A stretch of 15,430 nucleotides of DNA from CAZFIO01 sp964519585 (lineage in GTDB: Bacteria > Bacillota > Clostridia > Tissierellales > Tissierellaceae). The position numbers were made by a program, and so were the translations under genes. Below the pieces are notes generated by a model. It was given only the letters and a program-made list of their open reading frames with translations, was not told where the DNA came from and ran no database searches. This document shows, one piece after another, positions 1-6,557 of this stretch. The first letter of the stretch is position 1. The number at the start of each line of letters is the position of its first letter. The stretch covers positions 1-15,430 of the forward strand of contig CAZFIO010000034.1 of the NCBI GenBank assembly GCA_964519585.1. Reading direction: 5' to 3'.

Positions 1-40
1 GGTCCAATCAAAGGAGGATTATTGATAAATTTCCTTAATA

Positions 41-86
41 CCATAGTAGCACATCCATATCGCACAAAACGCACAAATTAAAAATA
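41..86 (-). promoter_or_regulatory. Candidate phage late promoter with direct repeats
   Basis: On the minus strand, just after the last early gene, an extended -10 (TGC then TACTAT, 51 to 43) is preceded by two direct GTGCG repeats (74-70 and 65-61, nine bases apart), and a further GTGC lies at 52-49. No TTGACA-like -35 is present; the repeats occupy that place. The position directly downstream of an ArpU/RinA-like gene suggests a late promoter activated by that protein and firing toward packaging genes beyond the left edge. The motif is seen; the function is inferred. Confidence 0.45.
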
Positions 87-97
87 ATTTTATTTAT

Positions 98-289
98 TTA
101 AAAATCAAGCTGTTCAAATTCTATTAAATCTGATTCTAGCTCTTTAAGTCGATTCTTCAATAGTGCCCTTGATACATTAGTCAAATCAGATTGCTTTAAT
201 GTAGTATTAATACTCTCTATTTCATTTTTTAGAAATATAATAGAGTAGTTTACTGCCTTATAACTTTGCCCCACAGTTAGATTACTCAC
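98..289 (-). CDS. Hypothetical phage protein, 63 aa
   Basis: Small protein with no family I recognise. The sequence is rich in Leu, Glu, Asn and Lys and is predicted mostly helical; residues 15-60 could form a short coiled coil (LKNEIESI, ALLKNRLKELESDL). There is no cysteine cluster, signal peptide or membrane segment. The start is a GTG whose GTGA overlaps the stop of the upstream ArpU-like gene, with GGAGGG inside that gene as ribosome binding site, so translation is coupled. It is the last gene before the putative late promoter. It could be a helper of the regulator, but nothing in the sequence shows this. Confidence 0.7.
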   Translation of the reverse strand: MSNLTVGQSYKAVNYSIIFLKNEIESINTTLKQSDLTNVSRALLKNRLKELESDLIEFEQLDF

Positions 290-699
290 TTTAATCCCTC
301 CAAATACCTTTCATGTATCATTCTTGAATAACTTTCATTGGCCTTACCAAATCGCATGGATATAGGCAACCACTCAAGTCCATCTATGTACCTATATTGA
401 AATACCCTCCTTGTCCTGCTATCAGGTATATCTGAAATAAACTTCTCTATCTCCAACACCAGGCATTCACATTCTTTTTTTCTTTTTTTCAATATATCCT
501 TCAATTCATTAGCCTTGTCAATATCTTGAATATTATAGCCTTCAATGATAAAAGTCCTAGGCTGATACGGAAAATAAGGGCTAGAACCAGACACTATATC
601 ATGTTCTACTTTATAGTTTTCAATTTGCTTTATTCTTTTCTTTAGTGTTTTAATCTCTTCCAGTAAGCTTCTGTATTGCCCTAATAATTCTTTTCCCAT
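286..699 (-). CDS. ArpU/RinA-like phage late transcription regulator
   Basis: Protein of 137 residues. The N-terminal part (1-35) is a charged helix or coiled coil; the C-terminal part (about 92-135) resembles sigma-70 region 4-like HTH modules of Gram-positive phage regulators, with RTRRVFQYRYIDGLEWLPIS followed by a recognition-like helix ending in SYSRMIHERYL. Proteins of this kind (ArpU, RinA, DUF1492-type) sit at the end of the early operon and activate late genes. That matches this place: last but one gene before the repeat-bearing promoter at the left edge. The ATG is preceded by AGGAGGT at good spacing. The exact family is uncertain; the role as late activator is inferred from fold and position. 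Confidence 0.7.
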   Translation of the reverse strand: MGKELLGQYRSLLEEIKTLKKRIKQIENYKVEHDIVSGSSPYFPYQPRTFIIEGYNIQDIDKANELKDILKKRKKECECLVLEIEKFISDIPDSRTRRVFQYRYIDGLEWLPISMRFGKANESYSRMIHERYLEGLK

Positions 700-712
700 A
701 CGGAGTTACCTC

Positions 713-1078
713 CTACCTTAGTTTTTCTTCTAACCTTTTCAATTTATATGTTTTATATCTGCTTACAGCATCTGCTATCCCAAAATATATTTTCATCTGG
801 GCCAACATTATTTCCACATCAGCTATTTCTTCCGCTATTGCTAAAATATTAGCCTGTCCTCTCGTGGCCTTGCATAATTCTTTCTGCAGTTCTGCCATTT
901 CTTCAAACATCATAATTATTTGCTTGTCTTCCCATTTATCCAAGGCTTTAGTGCATATATCCTTTTCGTTAATTTTATATTCTGGTGCAATTTCTGATTT
1001 TACTAAGTGGCCTTCCATGTCTTCAAGTTCACTTCTTGTGTTTTCTATTGCATTATATAAATTATCCCTATGACTCAT
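713..1078 (-). CDS. MazG-like (all-alpha NTP pyrophosphohydrolase) protein
   Basis: Protein of 121 residues. The core at 58-95 shows the metal-binding pattern of the MazG/dUTPase-2 superfamily: E59-E60-x-x-E63 on one helix and E84-x-x-D87 on the next (FEEMAELQKELCK, then AEEIADVEIMLAQM). The family hydrolyses nucleoside triphosphates to monophosphate and pyrophosphate; in phages it is thought to clean nucleotide pools or lower alarmones, but the substrate cannot be read here. Residues 1-50 are a non-conserved helical extension. The ATG overlaps the stop of the Cys-rich gene upstream as TAATG. Confidence is good for the fold, low for the substrate. Confidence 0.75.
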   Translation of the reverse strand: MSHRDNLYNAIENTRSELEDMEGHLVKSEIAPEYKINEKDICTKALDKWEDKQIIMMFEEMAELQKELCKATRGQANILAIAEEIADVEIMLAQMKIYFGIADAVSRYKTYKLKRLEEKLR

Positions 1079-1212
1079 TAATCTTCATCTCCTTCCCAAT
1101 CTTCACAGCTATGATTGTTTTTTACGAAGTCACTCCATAGGCTACAAAAGCCTGTCTTTGGGTAAGTGTCATCTTGGTTGTAATATAAGCAATTCTTACA
1201 TTCTGTTTTCAT
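1078..1212 (-). CDS. Small Cys-rich, probably zinc-binding protein, 44 aa
   Basis: A 44-residue reading frame with four cysteines spaced like a small zinc knuckle: C5-x2-C8 (MKTECKNC), C23 and C36 (SCEDW). The start is an ATG preceded by GGGGAG seven bases away. The stop overlaps the next start as TAATG, which supports real translation. Cys-rich proteins of 40-50 residues with a C-terminal CxxW/D-type tail are common in Firmicute phage early regions, but their function is unknown. Zinc binding is inferred from the cysteine spacing. Confidence 0.65.
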   Translation of the reverse strand: MKTECKNCLYYNQDDTYPKTGFCSLWSDFVKNNHSCEDWEGDED

Positions 1213-1222
1213 TTAATCTCCC

Positions 1223-1561
1223 CTATTCTATATACCATTTACCGTTTAAAATATCTGATGATGATATTGGATTTCCGAATATATCCTTTAATCCTCTATA
1301 TGGCTTATATTTAAAATCAAATCTATAATCACCATTAATGCAATAGATGTCTTTACCTGCATGGAAGGCTATAATAGCTGTTATAAAATCAACTGGCTTT
1401 TTTACCTCTTCCCAATCATGATGTAATCTTAAAAATTGATAACCACTATCCCAAACCAATTCTCCGTATTCATTTGTTTTAATATGCAAACCATCTGATT
1501 TCCTAGTAAATTCCTTCTCTGGATTTTCCGTTAACTTCTTAATCATTTCCCAAGTCTTCAT
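1223..1561 (-). CDS. Hypothetical phage protein, 112 aa
   Basis: Protein of 112 residues of a type seen in Clostridia and Bacillus phages (N-terminus MKTWEMIKKLTENPEKEF), whose function is unknown to me. It is mixed alpha/beta with many aromatic residues (Trp and Tyr), no cysteine cluster and no membrane segment. It starts at an ATG in an ATGA overlap with the upstream 49-residue gene, whose 3' end holds the GGAGG ribosome binding site. It lies between the 3D-domain module and the Cys-rich/MazG pair in the early operon. No function is proposed. Confidence 0.7.
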   Translation of the reverse strand: MKTWEMIKKLTENPEKEFTRKSDGLHIKTNEYGELVWDSGYQFLRLHHDWEEVKKPVDFITAIIAFHAGKDIYCINGDYRFDFKYKPYRGLKDIFGNPISSSDILNGKWYIE

Positions 1562-1707
1562 CTTTTTTTCTTCCTCCTTCTTAATTCTTCCTTTAATTGA
1601 GTAGTGCTATATTGAGATAATGGATTTATTTCTCTTTCTTCCCGTTCCCTTTGTACTTGTTCGACTTCTTTTGCTATTCTTCTTTTCATTTCATCACTAA
1701 TATTCAT
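1558..1707 (-). CDS. Hypothetical highly charged protein, 49 aa
   Basis: A short reading frame joined to its neighbours by ATGA overlaps on both sides (start in the stop of the 3D-domain gene, stop in the start of the 112-residue gene). The protein is extremely charged: a run of Glu and Arg in the first half (RREREERE-like) and a basic tail (ELRRRKKKR). It is probably a single long helix. The start has GGGTGAGGGTGATG upstream as a weak ribosome binding site. The basic tail could bind nucleic acid, but that is speculation. The tight coupling is the main reason to call it a gene. Confidence 0.55.
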   Translation of the reverse strand: MNISDEMKRRIAKEVEQVQREREEREINPLSQYSTTQLKEELRRRKKKR

Positions 1708-2192
1708 TTCATCACCCTCACCCTTAGATTTTTCCTGCCAAATTTTAAGGCCTCACCCCTAGTGTTAAAAAACAGGTCAATTCTATGCCCCTTGATAGCC
1801 CCTCCTGTGTCTCCAGCTATAGCCTGTCCATACCCTTCTACATATAATTCTGTTCCCAAAGGGATAACTTTAGGGTCGACTGCTACAACCCCTACCTGTG
1901 GTTTCATTCCTGTTGCAGTTTGCCCTATCCATTTACCTTGGCTCTCATAATCATCAGTATAGGCAGTAGCTTCCATAGCAAATATTTTAATGTCTTCTAG
2001 CTCTTGGATTCTATTATCCTTTTCCAGCAAGTCTTGGTACAGCTTGTCCCTTTCATCCTCAAGGAACTCCTTCCTATCTTCCAGCTGCTTAATATCCTCT
2101 TCCAATGATTTAATTCTTTGACTATTTTCATTTATGGTAATTACCAGCCAACTCATTATTGTTATTGTAATAACCCATCTTGTTATCTTCAT
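1704..2192 (-). CDS. Membrane-anchored 3D-domain protein
   Basis: Protein of 162 residues. Residues 4-20 are a hydrophobic segment (membrane anchor or uncleaved signal). Residues 23-68 form a coiled coil rich in Glu, Lys and Leu. Residues 75-162 match the 3D domain named after three conserved Asp residues: TAYTDD, TATGMKPQVGVVAVDP, IPLGTELYVEGYG, AGDTGGAIKGHRIDLFF. The domain has a double-psi beta-barrel fold related to MltA and occurs in cell-wall proteins such as YocH and in spore-cortex factors, often as a muralytic domain. Finding it in the early replication operon, not the lysis cassette, is unusual. The start is an ATG with GGTGATG upstream; it overlaps the preceding 61-residue frame by 65 bases. 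Confidence 0.85.
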   Translation of the reverse strand: MKITRWVITITIMSWLVITINENSQRIKSLEEDIKQLEDRKEFLEDERDKLYQDLLEKDNRIQELEDIKIFAMEATAYTDDYESQGKWIGQTATGMKPQVGVVAVDPKVIPLGTELYVEGYGQAIAGDTGGAIKGHRIDLFFNTRGEALKFGRKNLRVRVMK

Positions 2193-2313
2193 TTTTCATC
2201 ACCATGTATATATATTTGTTATCAACCACCTGCATTTTTGCTTTTTTATCATACTTCTTAGTAATCTTTATTTTCTCTTTAAAATTTCTGAAAGGTAACA
2301 TCTTAACAACCAT
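2128..2313 (-). CDS. Hypothetical small basic protein, 61 aa
   Basis: A 61-residue frame following SSB. In its favour is an excellent ribosome binding site (AAGGAGGGG) about six bases before the ATG. The protein is Lys/Asn/Tyr-rich with no family I recognise; the Asn-rich tail (GYYNNNNELAGNYHK) lies in the region shared with the start of the 3D-domain gene in another frame. The 65-base overlap is long for this operon, so the 3' end may have been extended by mutation, or the frame may serve mainly to bring ribosomes to the 3D gene start. Confidence 0.45.
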   Translation of the reverse strand: MVVKMLPFRNFKEKIKITKKYDKKAKMQVVDNKYIYMVMKNEDNKMGYYNNNNELAGNYHK

Positions 2314-2331
2314 AAGACCCCTCCTTAACTT

Positions 2332-2739
2332 TTAAAATGGAATATCATCATTATCTACTGGATATAGGTCCCCACCAAGTGGTGCATCAACTTCTTTCTT
2401 TTCTCCCCATTCTAAAAACTCAACATTGTTTGCTACTATATCTGTGGTATATACTCTTTTTCCATCCTTATCTTCATAGCTTCCAGTTTGTATCCTTCCT
2501 TGAACTGCTACAAGTCTACCCTTAGCCAAATAAGTAGCTGCATTCTCTCCCATCTTCCCCCAGACTACTATTCTTATAAAATCAGCAGTAGGTTGGTTCT
2601 TGCTTTCCATCTCCTGTTTTTTATCCTTGGATAAATCCCTATTCACTGCCAATGTAAACTTTGATATTGGAGTTCCTTGGCCTATATATCTTAAGTCTGG
2701 ATCTGCTACCAGTCTTCCAATCAGTACAACATTATTCAT
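2332..2739 (-). CDS. ssb: Single-stranded DNA-binding protein
   Basis: Protein of 135 residues. Residues 1-105 are the OB fold (MNNVVLIGRLVADPDLRYI, then ISKFTLAVNR, DFIRIVVWGKMGENAATYLAKG, VAVQGRIQTGSYEDKDGKRVY). A short linker leads to the acidic tip DNDDIPF, the docking tail by which SSB recruits replication and recombination partners. The length is short compared with host SSB (about 150-180) because the linker is reduced, which is typical of phage copies. The gene overlaps the end of rusA by eight bases. It covers ssDNA during phage replication and RecT-mediated annealing. Confidence 0.95.
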   Translation of the reverse strand: MNNVVLIGRLVADPDLRYIGQGTPISKFTLAVNRDLSKDKKQEMESKNQPTADFIRIVVWGKMGENAATYLAKGRLVAVQGRIQTGSYEDKDGKRVYTTDIVANNVEFLEWGEKKEVDAPLGGDLYPVDNDDIPF

Positions 2740-3148
2740 TTATCATCTCTCCTTCCAGTTCTACTTCCACCCTTGGTACATCATCAAAGTGTTTCTCCAC
2801 TTTCAAACTTACTACTGCTGAGTCATCTTTATAGGCCAACCCATTAAGACTATCTAGTATGGCTTTTGCTATATTATCTGTATCTGGCCTTTTAGTTGGT
2901 TTTAAATATCCAGTGTCTATTTCAATTCTTTTTTTCTTGCTGTAGCTTTTAGGTATTCCAAAGTAGGCTTTGATGGTTGCCTTTATTTGTCCTGTAAGCA
3001 TAGCCTGTCCATGTTCTAGAAAGTAGCATTGCTTTACCCAATTTTCATAGGCTACTGTTTCTTTTGGTGTATAACTAAATCCTTGCTTCGTCATCCTGTG
3101 CCTTGCCTTAGCTTTAGGCTCCCCTGGTATAGTAAATTTTAATTCCAT
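2732..3148 (-). CDS. rusA: RusA-family Holliday junction resolvase
   Basis: Protein of 138 residues. The N-terminal strand MELKFTIPGEPKAKARHRM and the core KRPDTDNIAKAILDSLNG followed by AYKDDSAVV are hallmarks of RusA/YqaN-type endodeoxyribonucleases. Likely Mg-binding acidic residues are D89 and D91 (PDTDN) with D108/D109. The enzyme cuts four-way junctions symmetrically and would resolve branched replication and recombination products made with RecT before packaging. The ATG directly follows the stop of the replisome organizer gene (3149), and the 3' end overlaps ssb. Confidence 0.93.
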   Translation of the reverse strand: MELKFTIPGEPKAKARHRMTKQGFSYTPKETVAYENWVKQCYFLEHGQAMLTGQIKATIKAYFGIPKSYSKKKRIEIDTGYLKPTKRPDTDNIAKAILDSLNGLAYKDDSAVVSLKVEKHFDDVPRVEVELEGEMINE

Positions 3149-4123
3149 CTAATCACCATCTTCCTTTTGTTTTCTTATTCTTTCTAGGTACTCCCTTTTT
3201 TTTCGTTCAGCCTTTTCCTCTACTTTTCTATTTAGTTCATCAGCAGTATATTCTTCTGTTCTACTTTTAAAGTTATGGAATCCTGTTTTTTTAACTGGCT
3301 TATGAAATGTTTGAGTAGGTTTATCTGATTCTGTTTTCATTCCACCTTGGGCCCTCCAATTATTTAAGATACCTTCCACATAATTCAATGTTCTTTTATT
3401 AGCCTTTACAGCAATCTTAAAAGCCTCTATGATCCATTCAGGGGAAAATTCATCTAATAAACCAACTAACTCATCCTTAACAATTCCACTTATGGTTCCG
3501 AATCCATTTTGTTCAAAAGCAGTGGCTATTTTAGATAGCTTTTCATCTTTTGACTTATCAACAGGTTTCTGTGGATAACTACTACCACTGTTCTCTATAT
3601 TATTGTTTAATATACTTTCCTTTTCTTTTCTTTCCTTTACTTTACTTTGTGTACTGATGTCAACATTTTCTAGGTTTATGTCAACATTAACTCCATTAAT
3701 GTCAACAATAACTATATTCTTAAGGTTTTCCACTAAATCTAAAGGTATTAACATAAATTCATGCACAAATTCAACCCTAGTTCTTCGCTTAACAATCTCT
3801 AAATACCTAGCTTGTATACCTTTACTTGTAAGTATTTCATATTCAACAAATAGACTTTTATCGAATAAACCCCACTTTATGCTATCGTTTATGATTACAT
3901 TAACTCGATTAATGTCTACATTAACTCTCTTGGAGAAGAGTATTTGTTCACGTTCTGTCCACTCATAGTAATAGCCCTCTTTATATATTTTCATTAACAA
4001 TTTGATTATTACTCCGAATCCTTCCACTCCATGAAGGGCTTCCACCATTGCAACTTTATCATCCTGATCTATATCTACATCTAAAGGAAAATACTCTACC
4101 CCTACCTTTTGTGGTCTTGCCAT
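3149..4123 (-). CDS. Phage replisome organizer (Lin1244/DUF4373-like plus DnaD-like domain)
   Basis: Protein of 324 residues. Residues 10-125 resemble the winged-helix N-terminal domain of Lin1244/Lin1753-type phage proteins (VEYFPLDVDIDQDDKVAMVE, then GVEGFGVIIKLLMKIYKEGYY). Residues 195-262 resemble a DnaD C-terminal domain (AFEQNGFGTISG, EWIIEAFKIAV, TLNYVEGILNNWRAQG). The tail (290-324) is very basic. Such proteins bind the phage origin and recruit the host helicase loader; no helicase or loader gene is seen here. Residues 66-79 and 137-157 are unusual heptad repeats of the form VNVDIN, created by 21-base DNA repeats (separate entries). It lies between the MBL gene and rusA, each abutting. 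Confidence 0.85.
   Translation of the reverse strand: MARPQKVGVEYFPLDVDIDQDDKVAMVEALHGVEGFGVIIKLLMKIYKEGYYYEWTEREQILFSKRVNVDINRVNVIINDSIKWGLFDKSLFVEYEILTSKGIQARYLEIVKRRTRVEFVHEFMLIPLDLVENLKNIVIVDINGVNVDINLENVDISTQSKVKERKEKESILNNNIENSGSSYPQKPVDKSKDEKLSKIATAFEQNGFGTISGIVKDELVGLLDEFSPEWIIEAFKIAVKANKRTLNYVEGILNNWRAQGGMKTESDKPTQTFHKPVKKTGFHNFKSRTEEYTADELNRKVEEKAERKKREYLERIRKQKEDGD
3653..3715 (-). repeat. Three 21-bp iteron-like repeats (candidate replication origin, cluster 1)
   Basis: Three head-to-tail 21-base units (3715-3695, 3694-3674, 3673-3653) lie inside the replisome organizer gene. They share AATGTTGACAT, or ATTGTTGACAT in the first, and GAGTTAATGTTGACAT is the best core. They keep the reading frame and encode IVIVDIN, GVNVDIN and LENVDIS. 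Phage initiator genes of lambda O type carry their own iteron origin, so these are candidate binding sites for the encoded protein. Confidence 0.5.
3887..3928 (-). repeat. Two 21-bp iteron-like repeats (candidate replication origin, cluster 2)
   Basis: Two further units of the same 21-base repeat (3928-3908 and 3907-3887), both starting GAGTTAATGTA after one variable base, encode RVNVDIN and RVNVIIN. They are separated from cluster 1 by about 170 bases that lack the repeat. Two spaced clusters suggest an origin with two arms around an unwinding region, or remnants of a longer array. Confidence 0.45.
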
Positions 4124-4828
4124 CTAATCACCACCTGCTATAAATAATTTGCCTTTATAAATCTTCTTTATTTCTTCCAGTATTATTGGAATACTGCTAT
4201 TGTCATCTGATAAATGTAGTAGATGTAATTTTTGGACCTTGCTTAAATCATTGACCCTTAAGAACTCCAATAAATTTTCTAAGCTCATATGACTTTTCAT
4301 AGTCCTAGCAACCCTTTTTATATCTATATTTCCGTTCTTTAATCCTTCCTCCATAACTGACTTAACATAGTTACATTCAATGGCTATATGGGTTAGATTA
4401 TTGAACCTATATCTTAGATAATAGGTATCAGTAGCAAAGAGTAATCTCTTGTTTCCTTGTCTGATTAGATAACCTAAAGGCTCCACTGAGTCATGCTCTG
4501 TATTAAAGGGTAGTACTTGAAATTCCCCTATGACTTGGGCCTTTCCATGCCTTACTGGTATAAATCTATGGCTTGTACAACTAAGGGCCTCTAGGGTCAA
4601 TTTAGAGCCATATACATCTACTCCTAGATTTGCTATATCCTTTATGGCCTTGGTATGATCCATATGTTCATGGGTTATTAAGCAACCTTGAATGTTTGAA
4701 AAATCATAATTTAAAGCCTTCTTTATTCTGTTTATAGGGATACCTGCTTCTAAGAGCAGGCTCCCTTTTTCTGTTTCTAATATATAGCAGTTTCCTTTGG
4801 ATCCACTGGCTATGGTTTTGAATTTCAT
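4124..4828 (-). CDS. MBL-fold metallo-hydrolase (YycJ-like)
   Basis: Protein of 234 residues with the metallo-beta-lactamase fold: ASGSKGNCYIL at the N-terminus, LLLEAG (motif 1, with Glu where Asp is usual), metal motif THEHMDH (52-58), H112 in FNTEHD, D134 in FATDT, and a late histidine H205 in HLLHLSDD. The closest cellular relatives are YycJ/WalJ-like proteins, some of which are implicated as 5'-3' exonucleases. It follows recT and precedes the replisome organizer, so a role in DNA-end processing for RecT is attractive but unproven. The ATG overlaps the stop of the interrupted DUF551-like gene (ATGA), so its translation may depend on ribosomes crossing that gene. Confidence 0.88.
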   Translation of the reverse strand: MKFKTIASGSKGNCYILETEKGSLLLEAGIPINRIKKALNYDFSNIQGCLITHEHMDHTKAIKDIANLGVDVYGSKLTLEALSCTSHRFIPVRHGKAQVIGEFQVLPFNTEHDSVEPLGYLIRQGNKRLLFATDTYYLRYRFNNLTHIAIECNYVKSVMEEGLKNGNIDIKRVARTMKSHMSLENLLEFLRVNDLSKVQKLHLLHLSDDNSSIPIILEEIKKIYKGKLFIAGGD

Positions 4829-5130
4829 TGTTCATCATCCTTATAAGGTTCTGGTAGTGGTTTCCATGCTAAAACATATCCCTCTTCATCCCATTTTCCA
4901 TTTTCAAACCAACACATACCTGTAAATGGTTCTTCAATTCCACAAATAGCACCATCCATGGTAGTTAGATAATCCCTGTCCTCTCTTGGTTTTTCACTTG
5001 CTGATATCCATTTATCGTTTAGTTGGTTTTCTAGGGCTTGTATTGCTCAATATCTTGCCATGTCAAAATCTTTATTTGGATAATCCAGCTGAATATCTTT
5101 TAACGTTTCTATAGCTGTTTGTATATCCAT
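4825..5130 (-). pseudogene. DUF551-like gene interrupted by an in-frame TGA
   Basis: Reading on from ATG at 5130, two bases after the recT stop, gives MDIQTAIETLKDIQ and so on to a TGA at 5047-5049 (codon 28). The same frame then stays open for 73 more codons to 4825. The second part looks like a DUF551-type phage protein: KWISASEKP, a YLTT strand, CWFENGKW and the typical end VLAWKPLPEPY. The two halves fit one protein of about 101 residues, so the TGA is a nonsense change or a sequencing error. The full frame ends in an ATGA overlap with the MBL gene, as in an intact operon. I see no good ribosome binding site for the second half alone. Confidence 0.7.
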
Positions 5131-5132
5131 AC

Positions 5133-6008
5133 CTAAAACTCCATTTCTGGTATATCATTAGCTGCAGGTTGCTCTAATATCTCCCCAGTCTCTAAATCTA
5201 CATTCTCAGGAACTTCAAACTCTCCTTCGATTACATCTTCCTCAAATTCTAGTACTTCCTTATTTGCATTTTCTTGAATTTCTTCCTCTACTTCCCCACT
5301 GGCCTTGTTTAATAAATTGGCTAATATATCTGAATCATCAGAGGTATTGGCATACATCTTACAGGCCCTATTGATTACTGTCCTTATAGCCATTTGGTCT
5401 GGGAAATTCTTATGTGCTGGAGAGTTACCTTTCATTTGTCCTTGGTTCCAGGCAGCTCTTATTTGGTCCATGTCCATATATTCCATATGGAGTATATCCT
5501 TGTTTCCTATAACTAAGGCAAAGGCTCCTACCATATCCTTAGGGTTTCTAGCCTTAACATTTGGTACATACTTAGATACCATTAATCTTCCAGCCAAGAA
5601 GTCAAACTCTGTTTCAAATACATCATCCTTATAAACTGCATATCCTTTTACATCCTTGACGCCTAGTATCCTTTTAGTTAGTGCTACAGTTCCCAGGTAA
5701 CTTCTTTGAAAGTTTAGTTGCTGACCATAAGGAATGAAGTAACATTGATTTTTATTAGGGTTTAGGCCTTGGGTCACCATCTCCAATAATGAATTGGCTA
5801 TACTCTCTTGAGTGCATGCTTGTAATACTGGCTTGTTATCCTTAGTCTTTTGTTCTGTCAATATAAGATAAGCTGCCTTTAAAGCATTTTCAGGGCTATA
5901 GTTAGCTGGAATCTGTAGACTTCTTTCAGCCTGCATCCTATTTATACTGTTTAGCACCTTGTCCGTTATTGTTTTTTCTGTTACTGCTATTTGATTTTTA
6001 TTAGTCAT
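5133..6008 (-). CDS. recT: RecT-family single-strand annealing protein
   Basis: Protein of 291 residues. Residues 20-215 match the RecT family: NALKAAYLILTEQKTKD, QESIANSLLEMVTQGLNPNKNQCYFIPYG, LNFQRSYLGTVALTKRI, and further on AFALVI, MEYMDMDQIRAAWNQ, and HKNFPDQMAIRTVINRACK. The C-terminal 60 residues are acidic and disordered (EVEEEIQEN onward), perhaps a partner-binding tail. RecT coats ssDNA and anneals complementary strands in phage recombination. It usually pairs with a 5'-3' exonuclease of RecE, YqaJ or lambda Exo type, and none is recognisable nearby; the upstream ATPase and downstream MBL protein are the candidates. The start is an ATG five bases after the stop codon of the previous frame's neighbourhood, with GGAGGAAGA upstream. 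Confidence 0.95.
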   Translation of the reverse strand: MTNKNQIAVTEKTITDKVLNSINRMQAERSLQIPANYSPENALKAAYLILTEQKTKDNKPVLQACTQESIANSLLEMVTQGLNPNKNQCYFIPYGQQLNFQRSYLGTVALTKRILGVKDVKGYAVYKDDVFETEFDFLAGRLMVSKYVPNVKARNPKDMVGAFALVIGNKDILHMEYMDMDQIRAAWNQGQMKGNSPAHKNFPDQMAIRTVINRACKMYANTSDDSDILANLLNKASGEVEEEIQENANKEVLEFEEDVIEGEFEVPENVDLETGEILEQPAANDIPEMEF

Positions 6009-6010
6009 TA

Positions 6011-6205
6011 TTATTCTTCCTCCTTGATTAGTTTTAAATGTTCCTCACCTGCAAACACAAAGTCACTTTTGTAAAAGTCTGCATCTATTGCATATTTCAT
6101 GCTTGGTTCTCTAAAATCATTTATGTTGGCAATAGTGCCTTTTCCGATAAGTATTCCTTTGTTGTTCCTTATTTCAACCCTATCTCCCACTTTCAATTCA
6201 GACAC
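6011..6205 (-). CDS. Hypothetical small SH3/KOW-like protein, 64 aa
   Basis: Protein of 64 residues beginning at a GTG with GGGGGGAAAGG upstream. The pattern LKVGDRVEIRNNKGILIGKGTIANIND is typical of small beta-barrel (SH3- or KOW-like) folds, in which a VGDRV strand leads to a GxGTI strand. The remainder (YAIDADFYKSDFVFAGEEHLKLI) would complete the barrel. Proteins of this sort are common next to recT in Firmicute phages; no function is known to me. It sits two bases upstream of recT. Confidence 0.65.
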   Translation of the reverse strand: MSELKVGDRVEIRNNKGILIGKGTIANINDFREPSMKYAIDADFYKSDFVFAGEEHLKLIKEEE

Positions 6206-6218
6206 AACCTTTCCCCCC

Positions 6219-6557
6219 TTAATCTAATTTAGTTTTCTCCTTGAAATAAATCTGCAAATAAATATAATGTAGTTTCTTAATCTGGTTCTTCAACTTATTT
6301 AGTAGGTTGTCCTCTATCACATAGTCATTGACTATTTGCATAGTAAGTTCATCAGCAAATATAAGTTTTATTTCCCCATTCCTGAAGGTTTCATGCTCTC
6401 CACCTAGGTTCATTCTCATTTGGTTTTTAACTTCCTTGTCTGGTCTTATAGTTGCTACAAAGGGAAAATAGGCTTGTTTGATTTCATATTCCAGTTGGCT
6501 TTCTTTACATAGTTTTTCTAGCTTTCCTATTTCTGTTTCATAATCAAAAACTAGCAT
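6219..6557 (-). CDS. Hypothetical phage protein, 112 aa
   Basis: Unrecognised protein of 112 residues. I chose the ATG at 6557, not the earlier in-frame ATG at 6590, because a near-perfect AGGGGAGGTGG sits just before it. The gene overlaps the upstream zinc-ribbon gene by 14 bases. The N-terminal half is acidic and helical (FDYETEIGKLEKLCKESQLEY), followed by beta-rich FPFVATIRPD and GEIKLIFADELT; the C-terminus is a basic helix (LLNKLKNQIKKLHYIYLQ). Its place between the ATPase and recT suggests a recombination accessory role, but this is only contextual. Confidence 0.65.
   Translation of the reverse strand: MLVFDYETEIGKLEKLCKESQLEYEIKQAYFPFVATIRPDKEVKNQMRMNLGGEHETFRNGEIKLIFADELTMQIVNDYVIEDNLLNKLKNQIKKLHYIYLQIYFKEKTKLD

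Noticed and set aside
3653..3928. CRISPR array
   Set aside because: Repeats are short, directly adjacent within clusters and in coding frame, with no unique spacers or cas genes.
3603..3968. Plus-strand frame of 121 codons with repeated MSTL segments
   Set aside because: The repeats come from the 21-base iteron-like units on the other strand; it is a shadow of the replisome organizer gene.
4825..5130. Selenocysteine at the in-frame TGA of the DUF551-like gene
   Set aside because: The family has no known Sec, and I see no convincing hairpin after the TGA; a nonsense change or error is simpler.
5305..5634. A 109-codon plus-strand frame opposite recT
   Set aside because: It lies wholly antisense to a clear RecT gene, has no good ribosome binding site and no family resemblance.
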